A stretch of 64,000 bases of DNA from Colletes latitarsis (Eukaryota > Arthropoda > Insecta > Hymenoptera > Colletidae): assembly GCF_051014445.1 (NCBI RefSeq), contig NW_027488366.1:12604001-12668000 (forward strand). The letters are read 5' to 3'. This document shows, one piece after another, positions 14,201 to 28,390 of the stretch. A model generated the notes under the pieces. It was given only the letters and a program-made list of their open reading frames with translations, did not search any database and was not told the DNA's origin. The position numbers and the translations under genes are program-made. Position 1 is the stretch's first letter. Each line of letters starts with the position of its first letter.

Positions 14201-17200
14201 CTTTCGCGTTTTTCACATACTTTTTGAACAGATCCTGGGTTTTTTCTGGTTTGGATCACGTAGTAGTATGGTACCACACTGAAACAGTCCATTGAACCTG
14301 GTTTGGATCATTATTTTAGAGGATAACGCATGTTAGGTCTAGGTTAGGTCTGGGATTTTCACTCATCAGATTCATACTTTCGCATTCTTCACATACTTGT
14401 TGAACGGATCCTGGATTTTTTCTGGTTTGGATCACGTAGTAATGTGGTACCACACTGAAACAGTCGATTAAACCTGGTTTCGATCAATATTTTAGAGGAT
14501 AACGCAAGATAAGTCTGGGATTGGTCTGGGATTTTCACTCATCAGACTCATACTTTCGCATTCTTCACATACTTGTTGAACGGATCCTGGGTTTTTTCTG
14601 GTTTGGATCACGTAGTAATGTGGTACCACACTGAAACAGTCGATTAAACCTGGTTTCGATCAATATTTTAGAGGATAACGCAAGTTAGGTCTGGGATAGG
14701 TCTGGGATTTGACCCCATCAGTCTCATACTTTCGCACACTTCACATACTCGTTGATACAGATCCTGGGTTTTTTCTGGTTTGCATCACTTAGTAATGTGG
14801 GACCACACTGAAACAATCAATTAAACCTGGTCTTGATAAATATTTTAGTGGATAACGCATGTTAGGTCTGGGTTAGGTCTAGGATTTGCCCTCATCAGGC
14901 TCATACTTTCGCATATTTCTCATACTTCATGGCTAGATCCTGGGCTGTTTCTGGATTGTATCACGTAGTAATGTGGTACCACGCTGAAACAGTCAATTAA
15001 ACCTGGTTTCAATCAATATTTTAGAGGATGACGCATGTTAGGCCTCGGTTAGGTCTGGGATTTTCACTCATCAGACTCATACTTTCGCATTCTTCACATA
15101 CTTGTTGAACGGATCCTGGGTTTTTTCTGGTTTGGATCACGTAGTAATGTGGTACCACACTGAAACAGTCGATTAAACCTGGTTTCGATCAATATTTTAG
15201 AGGATAACGCAAGTTAAGTCTGGGATTGGTTTGGGATTTGACCTCATCAGACTCATACTTTCGCACACTTCACATACTCGTTGAACAGATCCTGAGTTAT
15301 TTTCTGGTTTGGATCACATAGTAATGTGGTACCACACTGAAACAGTCGATTAAACCAGGGTTCGATCAATATTTTTGAGGATAACGCATGTTAGGTCTAG
15401 GTTAGGCCTGGGATTTTCACTCATCAGACTCATACTTTCGCATTCTTCACATACTTGTTGAACGGATCCTGGGTTTTTTCTGGTTTGGATCAGGTAGTAA
15501 TGTGGGACCACACTGAAACAGTCAATTAAACCTAGTTTCGATCAATATTTTAGAGAATAATTCATGTTAGGTCTAGGTTTGGTCTGGGATTTGCTCTCAT
15601 CAGGCTCATACTTTCGCACACTTCACATACTCGTTTGACAGATCCTGGGTTATTTTCTGGTTTGGATCACGTAGTAATTTGGGACCACACTGAAACAGTC
15701 AATTAAACCTGGTTTCGATCAATATTTTAGAGGATAACGCATGTTAGGTCTTGGTTAGGTCTGGGATTTTCACTCATCAGACTCATACTTTCTCATATTT
15801 CTCATACTAGATGGCTAGATACTGTGCTTTTTCTGGATTGCATCACGTTGTAATGAAGTACAACACTGAAACACTCAATTAAACCTGGTTTCGATCAATA
15901 TTATTGAGGATAACGCATGTTAGGTCTAGGTTAGGCCTGGGATTTTCACTCATCAGACTCATACTTTCACGTTCTTCACATGTTTGTTGAACGGATCTTG
16001 GGGTTTTTCTGGTGTGGATCACGTAGTAATGTTGTACCACACTGAAACAATCAATTAAACCTGATCTTGATAAATATTTTAGAGGATAACGCATGTTAGG
16101 TCTAGGTTAGGTCTGGGATTTGCTCTCATCAGGCTCATTCTTTCGCATATTTCTCATATTTGACGGCTAGATCCTGGGCTTTCTCTGGATTGCATCACGT
16201 AGTAATGAAGTACAACACTGAAACAGTCAATTAAACCTGGTTTCCATCAATATTTTAGAGGACAACGCATGTCAGGTCTAGGTTAGGCCTGGGATTTGCT
16301 CTCATCAGGGTCATACTTTCGCAGTTTTAACATACATGTTGACCTGATCGAGGGTTTTTTCTGCTTTGGATCACATAGTAATGTGGTACCACGCTGAAAC
16401 AGTCGATTAAACCTGGTTTCGATCAATATTTTAGAGGATAACGCAAGTTAAGTCTGGGATAGGTCTGGGATTTGATCTCATCAGACTCATACTTTCGCGT
16501 TTTTCACATACTTTTTGAACAGATCCGGGGTTTTTTCTGGTTTGGATCACGTAGTAGTGTGGTACCACACTGAAACAGTCAATTAAACCTGGTTTTGATC
16601 AATATTTTAGAGAATAATTCATGTTAGGTCTAGGTTAGGTCTGGGATTTGCTCTCATCAGGCTCATTCTTTCGCATATTTCTCATACTTGATGGCTAGAT
16701 GCTGGGCTTTTTCTGGATTGCATCACGTAGTAATGAAGTACAACACTGAAACAGTCAATTAAACCTGGTTTCCATCAATATCTTAGAGGGCAACGTAAGT
16801 TAGGTCTGGGATAGGTCTGGGATTTGCTCTCATCAGGGTCATACTTTCGCAGTTTTAACATACACGTTGACCTGATCGAGGGTTTTTACTGGTTTGGATC
16901 ACGTAGTAGTGTGGTACCACACTGAAACAGTCCATTAAACCTGGTTTGGATCAATATTTTAGAGGATAACGCATGTTAGGTCTAGGTTAGGTCTGGGATT
17001 TTCACTCATCAGACTCATACTTTCGCATTCTTCACATACTTGTTGTACGGATCCTGGGTTTTTTCTGGTTTGGATCACGTGGTAATGTGGGACCACACTG
17101 AAACAGTCAATTAAACCTGGTTTCAATCAATATTTTTGAGAATAATACATGTTAGGTCTAGGTTTGGTCTGGGATTTGCTCTCATCAGGCTCATTCTTTC

Positions 17201-20200
17201 GCATATTTCTCATACTTGATGGCTAGATGCTGGGCTTTTTCTGGATTGCATCACGTAGTAATGAAGTACAACACAGAAACAGTCAATTGAACCTGGTTTC
17301 CATCAATATCTTAGAGGACAACGCAAGTTAGGTCTGGGATAGGTCTGGGATTTGCCCTCATCAGGCTCATACTTTCGCGTTTTTCACATACATGTTGAAC
17401 AGATCCTGGGTTTTTTCTGGTTTGGATCACGTAGTAGTATGGTACCACACTGAAACAGTCCATTAAACCTGGTTTGGATCAATATTTTAGAGGATAACGC
17501 ATGTTAGGTCTAGGTTAGATCGGGGATTTTCACTCATCAGACTCATACTTTCGCATTCTTCACATACTTGTTGTACGGATCCTGGGTTTTTTCTGGTTTG
17601 GATCACGTAGTAATGTCGGCCCACACTGAAACAATCATTTAAACCTGGTCTTGATAAATATTTTAGAGGATAACGCAAGTTAGGTCTGGGATAGGTCAGG
17701 GATTTGACCTCATCAGACTCATAATTTCGCACACTTCACAGACTCCTTGAACAGATCCTGGGTTATTTTCTGGTTTGGATCACATAGTAATGTGGTACCA
17801 CACTGAAACAGTCGATTAAACCAGGTTTCGATCAATATTTTAGAGAATAATTCATGTTAGGTCTAGGTTAGGTCAAGGATTTGCTCTCATCAGGCTCATT
17901 CTTTCGCATATTTCTCATACTTGATGGCTAGATCCTGGACTTTTTCTGGATTGCATCACGTAGTAATGAAGTACAACACTGAAACAGTCAATTAAACCTG
18001 GTTTCGATCAATATTTTAGAGAATAATTCATGTTAGGTCTGGGTTAGGTCTAGGATTTGCCCTCATCAGGCTCATTCTTTCGCATATTTCTCATACTTGA
18101 TGGCTAGATCCTGGGCTGTTTCTGGATTGCATCACTTAGTAATGAAGTGCAACACTGAAACAGTCAATTAAACCTGTTTTCGATCAATATTTTAGAGGTT
18201 AACGGAAGTTAGGTCTGGGATAGGTCTAGGATTTGCCCTCATCAGGCTCTTACTTTCGCATATTTCTCATACTTCATGGCTAGATCCTGGGCTGTTTCTG
18301 GATTGTATCACGTAGTAATGTGGTACCACGCTGAAACAGTCAATTAAACCTGGTTTCGATCAATATTTTAGAGGATAACGGAAGTTAGGTCTGGGATAGG
18401 TCTAGGATTTGCCCTCATCAGGCTCTTACTTTCGCATGTTTCTCATACTTCATGGCTAGCTCCTGGGCTATTTTTGGATTGGATCACGTAGTAAAGTGGT
18501 ACCACACTGAAACATTCAATGAAACCAGGTTTCCATGAATATTTTAGAAGACAACGCAAGTTAGGTCTAGGTAAGGCCTGAGATTTTCACTGATCAGACT
18601 CATACTTTCGCATTCTTCGCATACTTGTTGAACGGATCCTGTGTTTTTTCTGGTTTGGATGACGTAGTAATGTGGTACCACACTGAAACATTCAATTAAA
18701 CCTGGTCTTGATAAATATTTTAGAGAATAACGCATGTTAGGTCTGGGTTAGGTCTAGGATTTGCCCTCATCAGGCTCATACTTTCGCATATTTCTCATAC
18801 TTCATGGCTAGCTCCTGGGCTATTTCTGGATTGGATCACGTAGTAAAGTGGTACCACACTGAAACATTCAATGAAACCTGGTCTGGATAAATATCTTAGA
18901 GGATAACGCATGTTAGGTCAAGGTTAGGTCTAAGATTTGCCCTCATCAGGCTCACAGTTTCGCGTTTTTCACATACTTGTTGAACAGATCCTGGGTTTTT
19001 TCTGGTTTGGATCACGTAGTAATGTGGGACCACACTGAAACAGTCAAGTAAACCTGGTTTCGATCAATATTTTAGAGAATAATTCATGTTATGTCTAGGT
19101 TAGGTCTGGGATTTGCTCTCATCAGGCTCATTCTTCCGCATATTTCTCATACATGTTGAACAGATCCTGGGTATTTTCTGGCATGGAACACGTAGTAATG
19201 TGGGACCACACTGAAACAATCAATTAAACCTGGTCTTGATAAATATTTTAGAGGATAACGCATGTTAGGTCTGGGTTAGGTCTAGGATTTGCCCTCATCA
19301 GGCTCATACTTTCGCATATTTCTCATACTTCATGGCTAGAACCTGGGCTGTTCCTGGATTGTATCACGTAGTAATGTGGTACCACGCTGAAACAGTCAAT
19401 TAAACCTGGTTTCGATCAATATTTTAGAGGATAACGGAAGTTAGGTCTGGGATAGGTCTAGGATTTGCCCTCATCAGGCTCTTACTTTCGCATATTTCTC
19501 TTACTTCATGGCTAGATCCTGGGCTATTTCTGGATTGGATCACGTAGTAAAGTGGTACCACACTGGAACATTCAATGAAACCTGGTCTGGATAAATATTT
19601 TAGAGGATACCGCATCTTAGGTCTGGGTTAGGTCTAAGATTTGCCCTCATCACGCTCACAGTTTAGCGTTTTTCGCATACTTGTTGGACAGATCCTGGGT
19701 TTTTTCTGGTTTGGATCACGAAGTAGTGTGGTACCACACTGAAACAGTCCATTAAACCTGGTTTCGCTCAATATTTTAGAGGATAACGCATGTTAGGTCT
19801 AGGTTAGGTCTGGGATTTGCTCTCATCAGGCTCATTCTTTCGCATATTTCTCATACTTGATGGCTAGATCCTGGGCTTTTTCTGGATTGCATCACGTAAT
19901 AATGTAGTACCACACTGAAACAGTCATTGAAACCTGGTTTCCATCAATATTTTAAAGGACAACGCAAGTTAGGTCTAGGTAAGGCATGAGATTTGCTCTC
20001 ATCAGGGTCATACTTTCGCAGTTTTAGCATACATGTTGACCTGATCGAGGGTTTTTTCTGCTTTGGATCACGTAGTAAGGTGGTACCACACTGAAACAGT
20101 CCATTAAACCTGGTTTGGATCAATATTTTTGAGGATAACGCATGTTAGGTCTGGGATAGGTCTAGGATTTGCCCTCATCAGGCTCTTACTTTCGCATATT

Positions 20201-21590
20201 TCTCATACTTCATGGCTAGATCCTGGGCTATTTCTGGATTGGATCACGTAGTAAAGTGGTACCACACTGAAACATTCAATGAAACCTGGTCTGGACAAAT
20301 ATTTTAGAGGATAACGCATGTTAGGTTTGGGTTAGGTCTAGGATTTGCCCTCATTAGGCTCATACTTTCGCATATTTCTCATACTTCATGGCTAGATCCT
20401 GGGCTTTTTCTGGATTGCATCACGTAGTAATGTAGTACCACACTGAAACATTCAATTATACTTGGTCTTGATAAATATTTCAGAGGATAACGCATGTTAG
20501 GTCCGGGTTAGGTCTAGGATTTGCACTCATAAGGCTCATACTTTCGCGTTTTTCACATACTTGTTGAACAGATCCTGGGTTTTTTCTGGTTTGGATCACG
20601 TAGTAGTGTGGTACCACACTGAAACAGTCCATTAAACCTGGTTGCGATCAATGTTTTAGAGGATAACGCATGTTAGGTCTGGGTTAGGTCTAGTATTTGC
20701 CCTCATCAGGCTCATTCTTTCGCATATTTCTCAAACTTGATGGCTAGATCCTGGGCTTTTTCTGGATTGCATCACGTAGTAATGTAGTACCACACTGAAA
20801 CATTCAATTAAACCTGGTCTTGATAAATATTTCAGAGGATAACGCATGTTAGGTCTGGGTTAGGTCTAGGATTTGCACTCATCAGGCTCATACTTTCGCA
20901 TATTTCTCATACTTCATGGCTAGATCCTGGGCTGTTTCTGGATTGCATAATAATTCATGTTAGGTCTAGGTTAGGTCTGGGATTTGCTCTCATCAGGCTC
21001 ATTCTTTCGCATATTTCTCATACTTGATGGCTAGATCCTGGGCTTTTTCTGGATTGCATCACGTAGTAATAAAGTACAACACTGAAACAGTCAATTAAAT
21101 CTGGTTTCGATCAATATTTTAGAGAATAATTCATGTTAGGTCTGGGTTAGGTCTAGGATTTGCCCTCATCAGGCTCATTCTTTCGCATATTTCTCACACT
21201 TGATGGCTAGATCCTGGGCTGCCTCTGGATTGCATCACTTAGTAATGAAGTGCAACACTGAAACAGTCAATTAAACCTGTTTTCGATCAATATTTTAGAG
21301 GATAACGGAAGTTAGGTCTGGGATAGGTCTAGAATTTGCCCTCATCAGGCTCTTACTTTCGCATATTTCTCATACTTCATGGCTAGATCCTGGGCTGTTT
21401 CTGGATTGTATCACGTAGTAATGTGGTACCACGCTGAAACAGTCAATTAAACCTGGTTTCGATCAATATTTTAGAGGATAACGGAAGTTAGGTCTGGGAT
21501 AGGTCAAGGATTTGCCCTCATCAGGCTCTTACTTTCGCATATTTCTCATACTTCATGGCTAGCTCCTGGGCTATTTCTGGATTGGATCAC
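11202..21590 (+). repeat. 11.2-kb higher-order repeat, copy B
   Basis: This is the second copy of 1-10390. Agreement with copy A ends near 21590, where copy A continues GTAGTAGTATGG and copy B continues GCAGTAAAGTGG. The last roughly 1.07 kb of this copy is also the first unit of the 1,167-bp local repeat. It contains no gene. Confidence 0.92.
20892..21002 (+). repeat. Truncated 111-bp monomer (junction 20948/20949)
   Basis: Same 65-bp deletion junction as at 9748/9749 (GGATTGCAT joined to AATAATTCATG), in HOR copy B. Outer bounds are approximate. Confidence 0.85.
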
Positions 21591-22058
21591 GCAGTAAAGT
21601 GGTACCACACTGAAACATTCAATGAAACCTGGTCTGGATAAATATCTTAGAGGATAACGCATGTTAGGTCAAGGTTAGGTCTAAGATTTGCACTCATAAG
21701 GCTCATACTTTCGCGTTTTTCACATACTTGTTGAACAGATCCTGGGTTTTTTCTGGTTTGGATCACGTAGTAGTGTGGTACCACACTGAAACAGTCCATT
21801 AAACCTGGTTGCGATCAATGTTTTAGAGGATAACGCATGTTAGGTCTGGGTTAGGTCTAGTATTTGCCCTCATCAGGCTCATTCTTTCGCATATTTCTCA
21901 AACTTGATGGCTAGATCCTGGGCTTTTTCTGGATTGCATCACGTAGTAATGTAGTACCACACTGAAACATTCAATTAAACCTGGTCTTGATAAATATTTC
22001 AGAGGATAACGCATGTTAGGTCTGGGTTAGGTCTAGGATTTGCACTCATCAGGCTCAT

Positions 22059-22169
22059 ACTTTCGCATATTTCTCATACTTCATGGCTAGATCCTGGGCT
22101 GTTTCTGGATTGCATAATAATTCATGTTAGGTCTAGGTTAGGTCTGGGATTTGCTCTCATCAGGCTCAT
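22059..22169 (+). repeat. Truncated 111-bp monomer (junction 22115/22116)
   Basis: Same deletion junction, in the second 1,167-bp unit. Outer bounds are approximate. Confidence 0.85.
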
Positions 22170-23225
22170 TCTTTCGCATATTTCTCATACTTGATGGCTA
22201 GATCCTGGGCTTTTTCTGGATTGCATCACGTAGTAATAAAGTACAACACTGAAACAGTCAATTAAATCTGGTTTCGATCAATATTTTAGAGAATAATTCA
22301 TGTTAGGTCTGGGTTAGGTCTAGGATTTGCCCTCATCAGGCTCATTCTTTCGCATATTTCTCACACTTGATGGCTAGATCCTGGGCTGCCTCTGGATTGC
22401 ATCACTTAGTAATGAAGTGCAACACTGAAACAGTCAATTAAACCTGTTTTCGATCAATATTTTAGAGGATAACGGAAGTTAGGTCTGGGATAGGTCTAGA
22501 ATTTGCCCTCATCAGGCTCTTACTTTCGCATATTTCTCATACTTCATGGCTAGATCCTGGGCTGTTTCTGGATTGTATCACGTAGTAATGTGGTACCACG
22601 CTGAAACAGTCAATTAAACCTGGTTTCGATCAATATTTTAGAGGATAACGGAAGTTAGGTCTGGGATAGGTCAAGGATTTGCCCTCATCAGGCTCTTACT
22701 TTCGCATATTTCTCATACTTCATGGCTAGCTCCTGGGCTATTTCTGGATTGGATCACGTAGTAAAGTGGTACCACACTGAAACATTCAATGAAACCTGGT
22801 CTGGATAAATATCTTAGAGGATAACGCATGTTAGGTCAAGGTTAGGTCTAAGATTTGCACTCATAAGGCTCATACTTTCGCGTTTTTCACATACTTGTTG
22901 AACAGATCCTGGGTTTTTTCTGGTTTGGATCACGTAGTAGTGTGGTACCACACTGAAACAGTCCATTAAACCTGGTTGCGATCAATGTTTTAGAGGATAA
23001 CGCATGTTAGGTCTGGGTTAGGTCTAGTATTTGCCCTCATCAGGCTCATTCTTTCGCATATTTCTCAAACTTGATGGCTAGATCCTGGGCTTTTTCTGGA
23101 TTGCATCACGTAGTAATGTAGTACCACACTGAAACATTCAATTAAACCTGGTCTTGATAAATATTTCAGAGGATAACGCATGTTAGGTCTGGGTTAGGTC
23201 TAGGATTTGCACTCATCAGGCTCAT

Positions 23226-23336
23226 ACTTTCGCATATTTCTCATACTTCATGGCTAGATCCTGGGCTGTTTCTGGATTGCATAATAATTCATGTTAGGTC
23301 TAGGTTAGGTCTGGGATTTGCTCTCATCAGGCTCAT
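23226..23336 (+). repeat. Truncated 111-bp monomer (junction 23282/23283)
   Basis: Same deletion junction, in the third, partial 1,167-bp unit. Outer bounds are approximate. Confidence 0.85.
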
Positions 23337-24880
23337 TCTTTCGCATATTTCTCATACTTGATGGCTAGATCCTGGGCTTTTTCTGGATTCCATCACGTAG
23401 TAATAAAGTACAACACTGAAACAGTCAATTAAACCTGGTTTCGATCAATATTTTAGAGAATAATTCATGTTAGGTCTGGGTTAGGTCTAGGATTTGCCCT
23501 CATCAGGCTCTTACTTTCGCATATTTCTCATACTTCATGGCTAGCTCCTGGGCTATTTCTGGATTGGATCACGTAGTAAAGTGGTACCACACTGAAACAT
23601 TCAATGAAACCTGGTCTGGATAAATATCTTAGAGGGTAACGCATGTTAGGTCAAGGTTAGGTCTAAGATTTGCCCTCATCAGGCTCACAGTTTCGCGTTT
23701 TTCACATACTTGTTGAACAGATCCTGGGCTATTTCGGGATTGGATCACGTAGTAAAGTGGTACCACACTGAAACAGTCCATTAAACCTGGTTTCGCTCAA
23801 TATTTTAGAGGATAACGCATGTTAGGTCTAGGTTAGGTCTGGGATTTGCTGTCATCAGGCTCATTCTTTCGCATATTTCTCACATTTGATGGCTAGATCC
23901 TGGGCTTTTTCTATTGCATCACGTAGTAATGTAGTACCACACTGAAACAGTCAATGAAACCAGGTTTCCATGAATATTTTAGAAGACAACGCAAGTTAGG
24001 TCTAGGTAAGGCCTGAGATTTTCACTGATCAGACTCATACTTTCGCATTCTTCGCATACTTGTTGAACGGATCCTGGGTTTTTTCTGGTTTGGATGACGT
24101 AGTAATGTGGTACCACACTGAAACATTCAATTAAACCTGGTCTTGATAAATATTTTAGAGAATAACGCATGTTAGGTCTGGGTTAGGTCTAGGATTTGCC
24201 CTCATCAGGCTCATACTTTCGCATATTTCTCATACTTCATGGCTAGCTCCTGGGCTATTTCTGGATTGGATCACGTAGTAAAGTGGTACCACACTGAAAC
24301 ATTCAATGAAACCTGGTCTGGATAAATATCTTAGAGGATAACGCATGTTTGGTCAAGGTTAGGTCTAAGATTTGCCCTCATCAGGCTCACAGTTTCGGGT
24401 TTTTCACATACTTGTTGAACAGATCCTGGGTTTTTTCTGGTTTGGATCACGTAGTAATGTGGGACCACACTGAAACAGTCAAGTAAACCTGGTTTCGATC
24501 AATATTTTAGAGAATAATTCATGTTATGTCTAGGTTAGGTCTGGGATTTGCTCTCATCAGGCTCATTCTTCCGCATATTTCTCATACATGTTGAACAGAT
24601 CCTGGGTATTTTCTGGCATGGAACACGTAGTAATGTGGGACCACACTGAAACAATCAATTAAACCTGGTCTTGATAAATATTTTAGACGATAACGCATGT
24701 TAGGTCTGGGTTAGGTCTAGGATTTGCCCTCATCAGGCTCATACTTTCGCATATTTCTCATACTTCATGGCTAGATCCTGGGGTGTTCCTGGATTGTATC
24801 ACGTAGTAATGTGATACCACGCTGAAACAGTCAATTAAACCTGGTTTCGATCAATATTTTAGAGGATAACGGAAGTTAGG

Positions 24881-27800
24881 TCTACGTTAGGTCTGGGATT
24901 TGCTCTCATCAGGCTCATTCTTCCGCATATTTCTCATACATGTTGAACAGATCCTGGGTATTTTCTGGCTAGGAAAAAGTAGTAATGTGGGACCACACTG
25001 AAACAATCAATTAAACCTGGTCTTGATAAATATTTTAGAGGATAACGCATGTTAGGTCTGGGTTAGGTCTAGGATTTGCCCTCATCAGGCTCATACTTTC
25101 GCATATTTCTCATACTTCATGGCTAGATCCTGGGCTTTTTCTGGATTGCATCACGTAGTAATGTAGTACCACACTGAAACATTCAATTAAACTTGGTCTT
25201 GATAAATATTTCAGAGGATAACGCATGTTAGGTCTGGGTTAGGTCTAGGATTTGCACTCATAAGGCTCATACTTTCGCGTTTTTCACATACTTGTTGAAC
25301 AGATCCTGGGTTTTTTCTGGTTTGGATCACGTAGTAGTGTGGTACCACACTGAAACAGTCCATTAAACCTGGTTGCGATCAATGTTTTAGAGGATAACGC
25401 ATGTTAGGTCTGGGTTAGGTCTAGTATTTGCCCTCATCAGGCTCATTCTTTCGCATATTTCTCAAACTTGATGGCTAGATCCTGGGCTTTTTCTGGATTG
25501 CATCACGTAGTAATGTAGTACCACACTGAAACATTCAATTAAACCTGGTCTTGATAAATATTTCAGAGGATAACGCATGTTAGGTCTGGGTTAGGTCCAG
25601 GATTTGCACTCATCAGGCTCATACTTTCGCATATTTCTCATACTTCATGGCTAGATCCTGGGCTGTTTCTGGATTGTATCACGTAGTAATGAAGTACAAC
25701 ACTGAAACAGTCAATTGAACCTGGTCTCCATCAATATCTTAGAGGACAACGCAAGTTAGGTCTGGGATAGGTCTTGGATTTGCCCTCATCAGGCTCATAC
25801 TTTCGCATATTTCTGATACTTCATGGCTAGATCCTGGGCTATTTCTGGATTGGATCACGTAGTAAAGTGGTACCACACTGAAACATTCAATGAAACCTGG
25901 TCTGGATAAATATTTTAGAGGATAACGCATCTTAGGTCTGGGTTAGGTCTAAGATTTGCCCTCATCAGGCTCACAGTTTAGCGTTTTCGCATACTTGTTG
26001 AACAGATCCTGGGTTTTTTCTGGTTTGGATCACGAAGTAGTGTGGTACCACACTGAAACAGTCCATTAAACCTGGTTTCGCTCAATATTTTAGAGGATAA
26101 CGCATGTTAGGTCTAGGTTAGGTCTGGGATTTGCCCTCATCAGGCTCATTCTTCCGCATATTTCTCATATTTGACGGCTAGATCCTGGGCTTTCTCTGGA
26201 TTGCTTCACGTAGTAATGAAGTACAACACTGAAACAGTCAAGTAAACCTGGTTTCCATCAATATTTTAGAGGACAACGCATGTCAGGTCTAGGTTAGGCC
26301 TGGGATTTGCTCTCATCAGGGTCATACTTTCGCAGTTTTAACATACATGTTGACCTGATCGAGGGTTTTTTCTGCTTTGGATCACGTAGTAAGGTGGTAC
26401 CACACTGAAACAGTCCATTAAACCTGGTTTGGATCAATATTTTTGAGGATAACGCATGTTAGGTCTAGGTTAGGCCGGGGATTTTCACTTATCAGACTCA
26501 TACTTTCGCATATTTCTCATACTTCATGGCTAGATCCTGGGCTGTTTCTGGATTGTATTACATAGTAATGTGGTACCACGCTGAAACAGTCGATTAAACC
26601 TGGTTTCGATCAATATTTTAGAGGATAACGCATGTTAGGTCTACGTTAGGTCTGGGATTTGCTCTCATCAGGCTCATTCTTCCGCATATTTCTCATACAT
26701 GTTGAACAGATCCTGGGTATTTTCTGGCTAGGAAAAAGTAGTAATGTGGGACCACACTGAAACAATCAATTAAACCTGGTCTTGATAAATATTTTAGAGG
26801 ATAACGCATGTTAGGTCTGGGTTAGGTCTAGGATTTGCCCTCATCAGGCTCATACTTTCGCATATTTCTCATACTTCATGGCTAGATCCTGGGCTTTTTC
26901 TGGATTGCATCACGTAGTAATGTAGTACCACACTGAAACATTCAATTAAACTTGGTCTTGATAAATATTTCGGAGGATAACGCATGTTAGGTCTGGGTTA
27001 GGTCTAGGATTTGCACTCATAAGGCTCATACTTTCGCGTTTTTCACATACTTGTTGAACAGATCCTGGGTTTTTTCTGGTTTGGATCACGTAGTAGTGTG
27101 GTACCACACTGAAACAGTCCATTAAACCTGGTTGCGATCAATGTTTTAGAGGATAACGCATGTTAGGTCTGGGTTAGGTCTAGTATTTGCCCTCATCAGG
27201 CTCATTCTTTCGCATATTTCTCAAACTTGATGGCTAGATCCTGGGCTTTTTCTGGATTGCATCACGTAGTAATGTAGTACCACACTGAAACATTCAATTA
27301 AACCTGGTCTTGATAAATATTTCAGAGGATAACGCATGTTAGGTCTGGGTTAGGTCTAGGATTTGCACTCATCAGGCTCATACTTTCGCATATTTCTCAT
27401 ACTTCATGGCTAGATCCTGGGCTGTTTCTGGATTGTATCACGTAGTAATGAAGTACAACACTGAAACAGTCAATTGAACCTGGTCTCCATCAATATCTTA
27501 GAGGACAACGCAAGTTAGGTCTGGGATAGGTCTTGGATTTGCCCTCATCAGGCTCATACTTTCGCATATTTCTGATACTTCATGGCTAGATCCTGGGCTA
27601 TTTCTGGATTGGATCACGTAGTAAAGTGGTACCACACTGAAACATTCAATGAAACCTGGTCTGGATAAATATTTTAGAGGATAACGCATCTTAGGTCTGG
27701 GTTAGGTCTAAGATTTGCCCTCATCAGGCACACAGTTTAGCGTTTTTCGCATACTTGTTGAACAGATCCTGGGTTTTTTTCTGGTTTGGATTACGAAGTA

Positions 27801-28390
27801 GTGTGGTACCACACTGAAACAGTCCATTAAACCTGGTTTCGCTCAATATTTTAGAGGATAACGCATGTTAGGTCTAGGTTAGGTCTGGGATTTGCCCTCA
27901 TCAGGCTCATTCTTCCGCATATATCTCATATTTGACGGCTAGATCCTGGGCTTTCTCTGGATTGCTTCACGTAGTAATGAAGTACAACACTGAAACAGTC
28001 AATTAAACCTGGTTTCCATCAATATTTTAGAGGACAACGCATGTCAGGTCTAGGTTAGGCCTGGGATTTGCTCTCATCAGGGTCATACTTTCGCAGTTTT
28101 AACATACATGTTGACCTGATCGAGGGTTTTTTCTGCTTTGGATCACGTAGTAAGGTGGTACCACACTGAAACAGTCCATTAAACCTGGTTTGGATCAATA
28201 TTTTTGAGGATAACGCATGTTAGGTCTAGGTTAGGCCGGGGATTTTCACTTATCAGACTCATACTTTCGCATATTTCTCATACTTCATGGCTAGATCCTG
28301 GGCTGTTTCTGGATTGTATTACATAGTAATGTGGTACCACGCTGAAACAGTCGATTAAACCTGGTTTCGATCAATATTTTAGAGGATAAC
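24881..28390 (+). repeat. 1,759-bp tandem duplication (ten monomers, two copies)
   Basis: The variant TCTACGTTAGGTCTGGG occurs at 24881 and 26640, and the following sequence stays in register at 1,759 bp until about 28390. Shared rare variants include TTTCTGGCTAGGAAAAAGTAG and the GTATTACATAGTAATG form. Small indels in homopolymers separate the copies. 1,759 is ten monomers less one base. Confidence 0.87.

Larger units (their letters stand above)
20525..23680 (+). repeat. 1,167-bp tandem unit, about three copies
   Basis: The distinctive CACTCATAAGGCTCATAC variant recurs at 20525, about 21691 and about 22858, each 1,167 bp apart. The 111-bp truncated-monomer junction recurs at the same spacing (20948, 22115, 23282). 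1,167 bp equals seven monomers minus the 65-bp deletion. The third unit is partial and appears to have lost two monomers (352 bp) near 23510. This is a local amplification nested on the end of HOR copy B. Confidence 0.85.
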
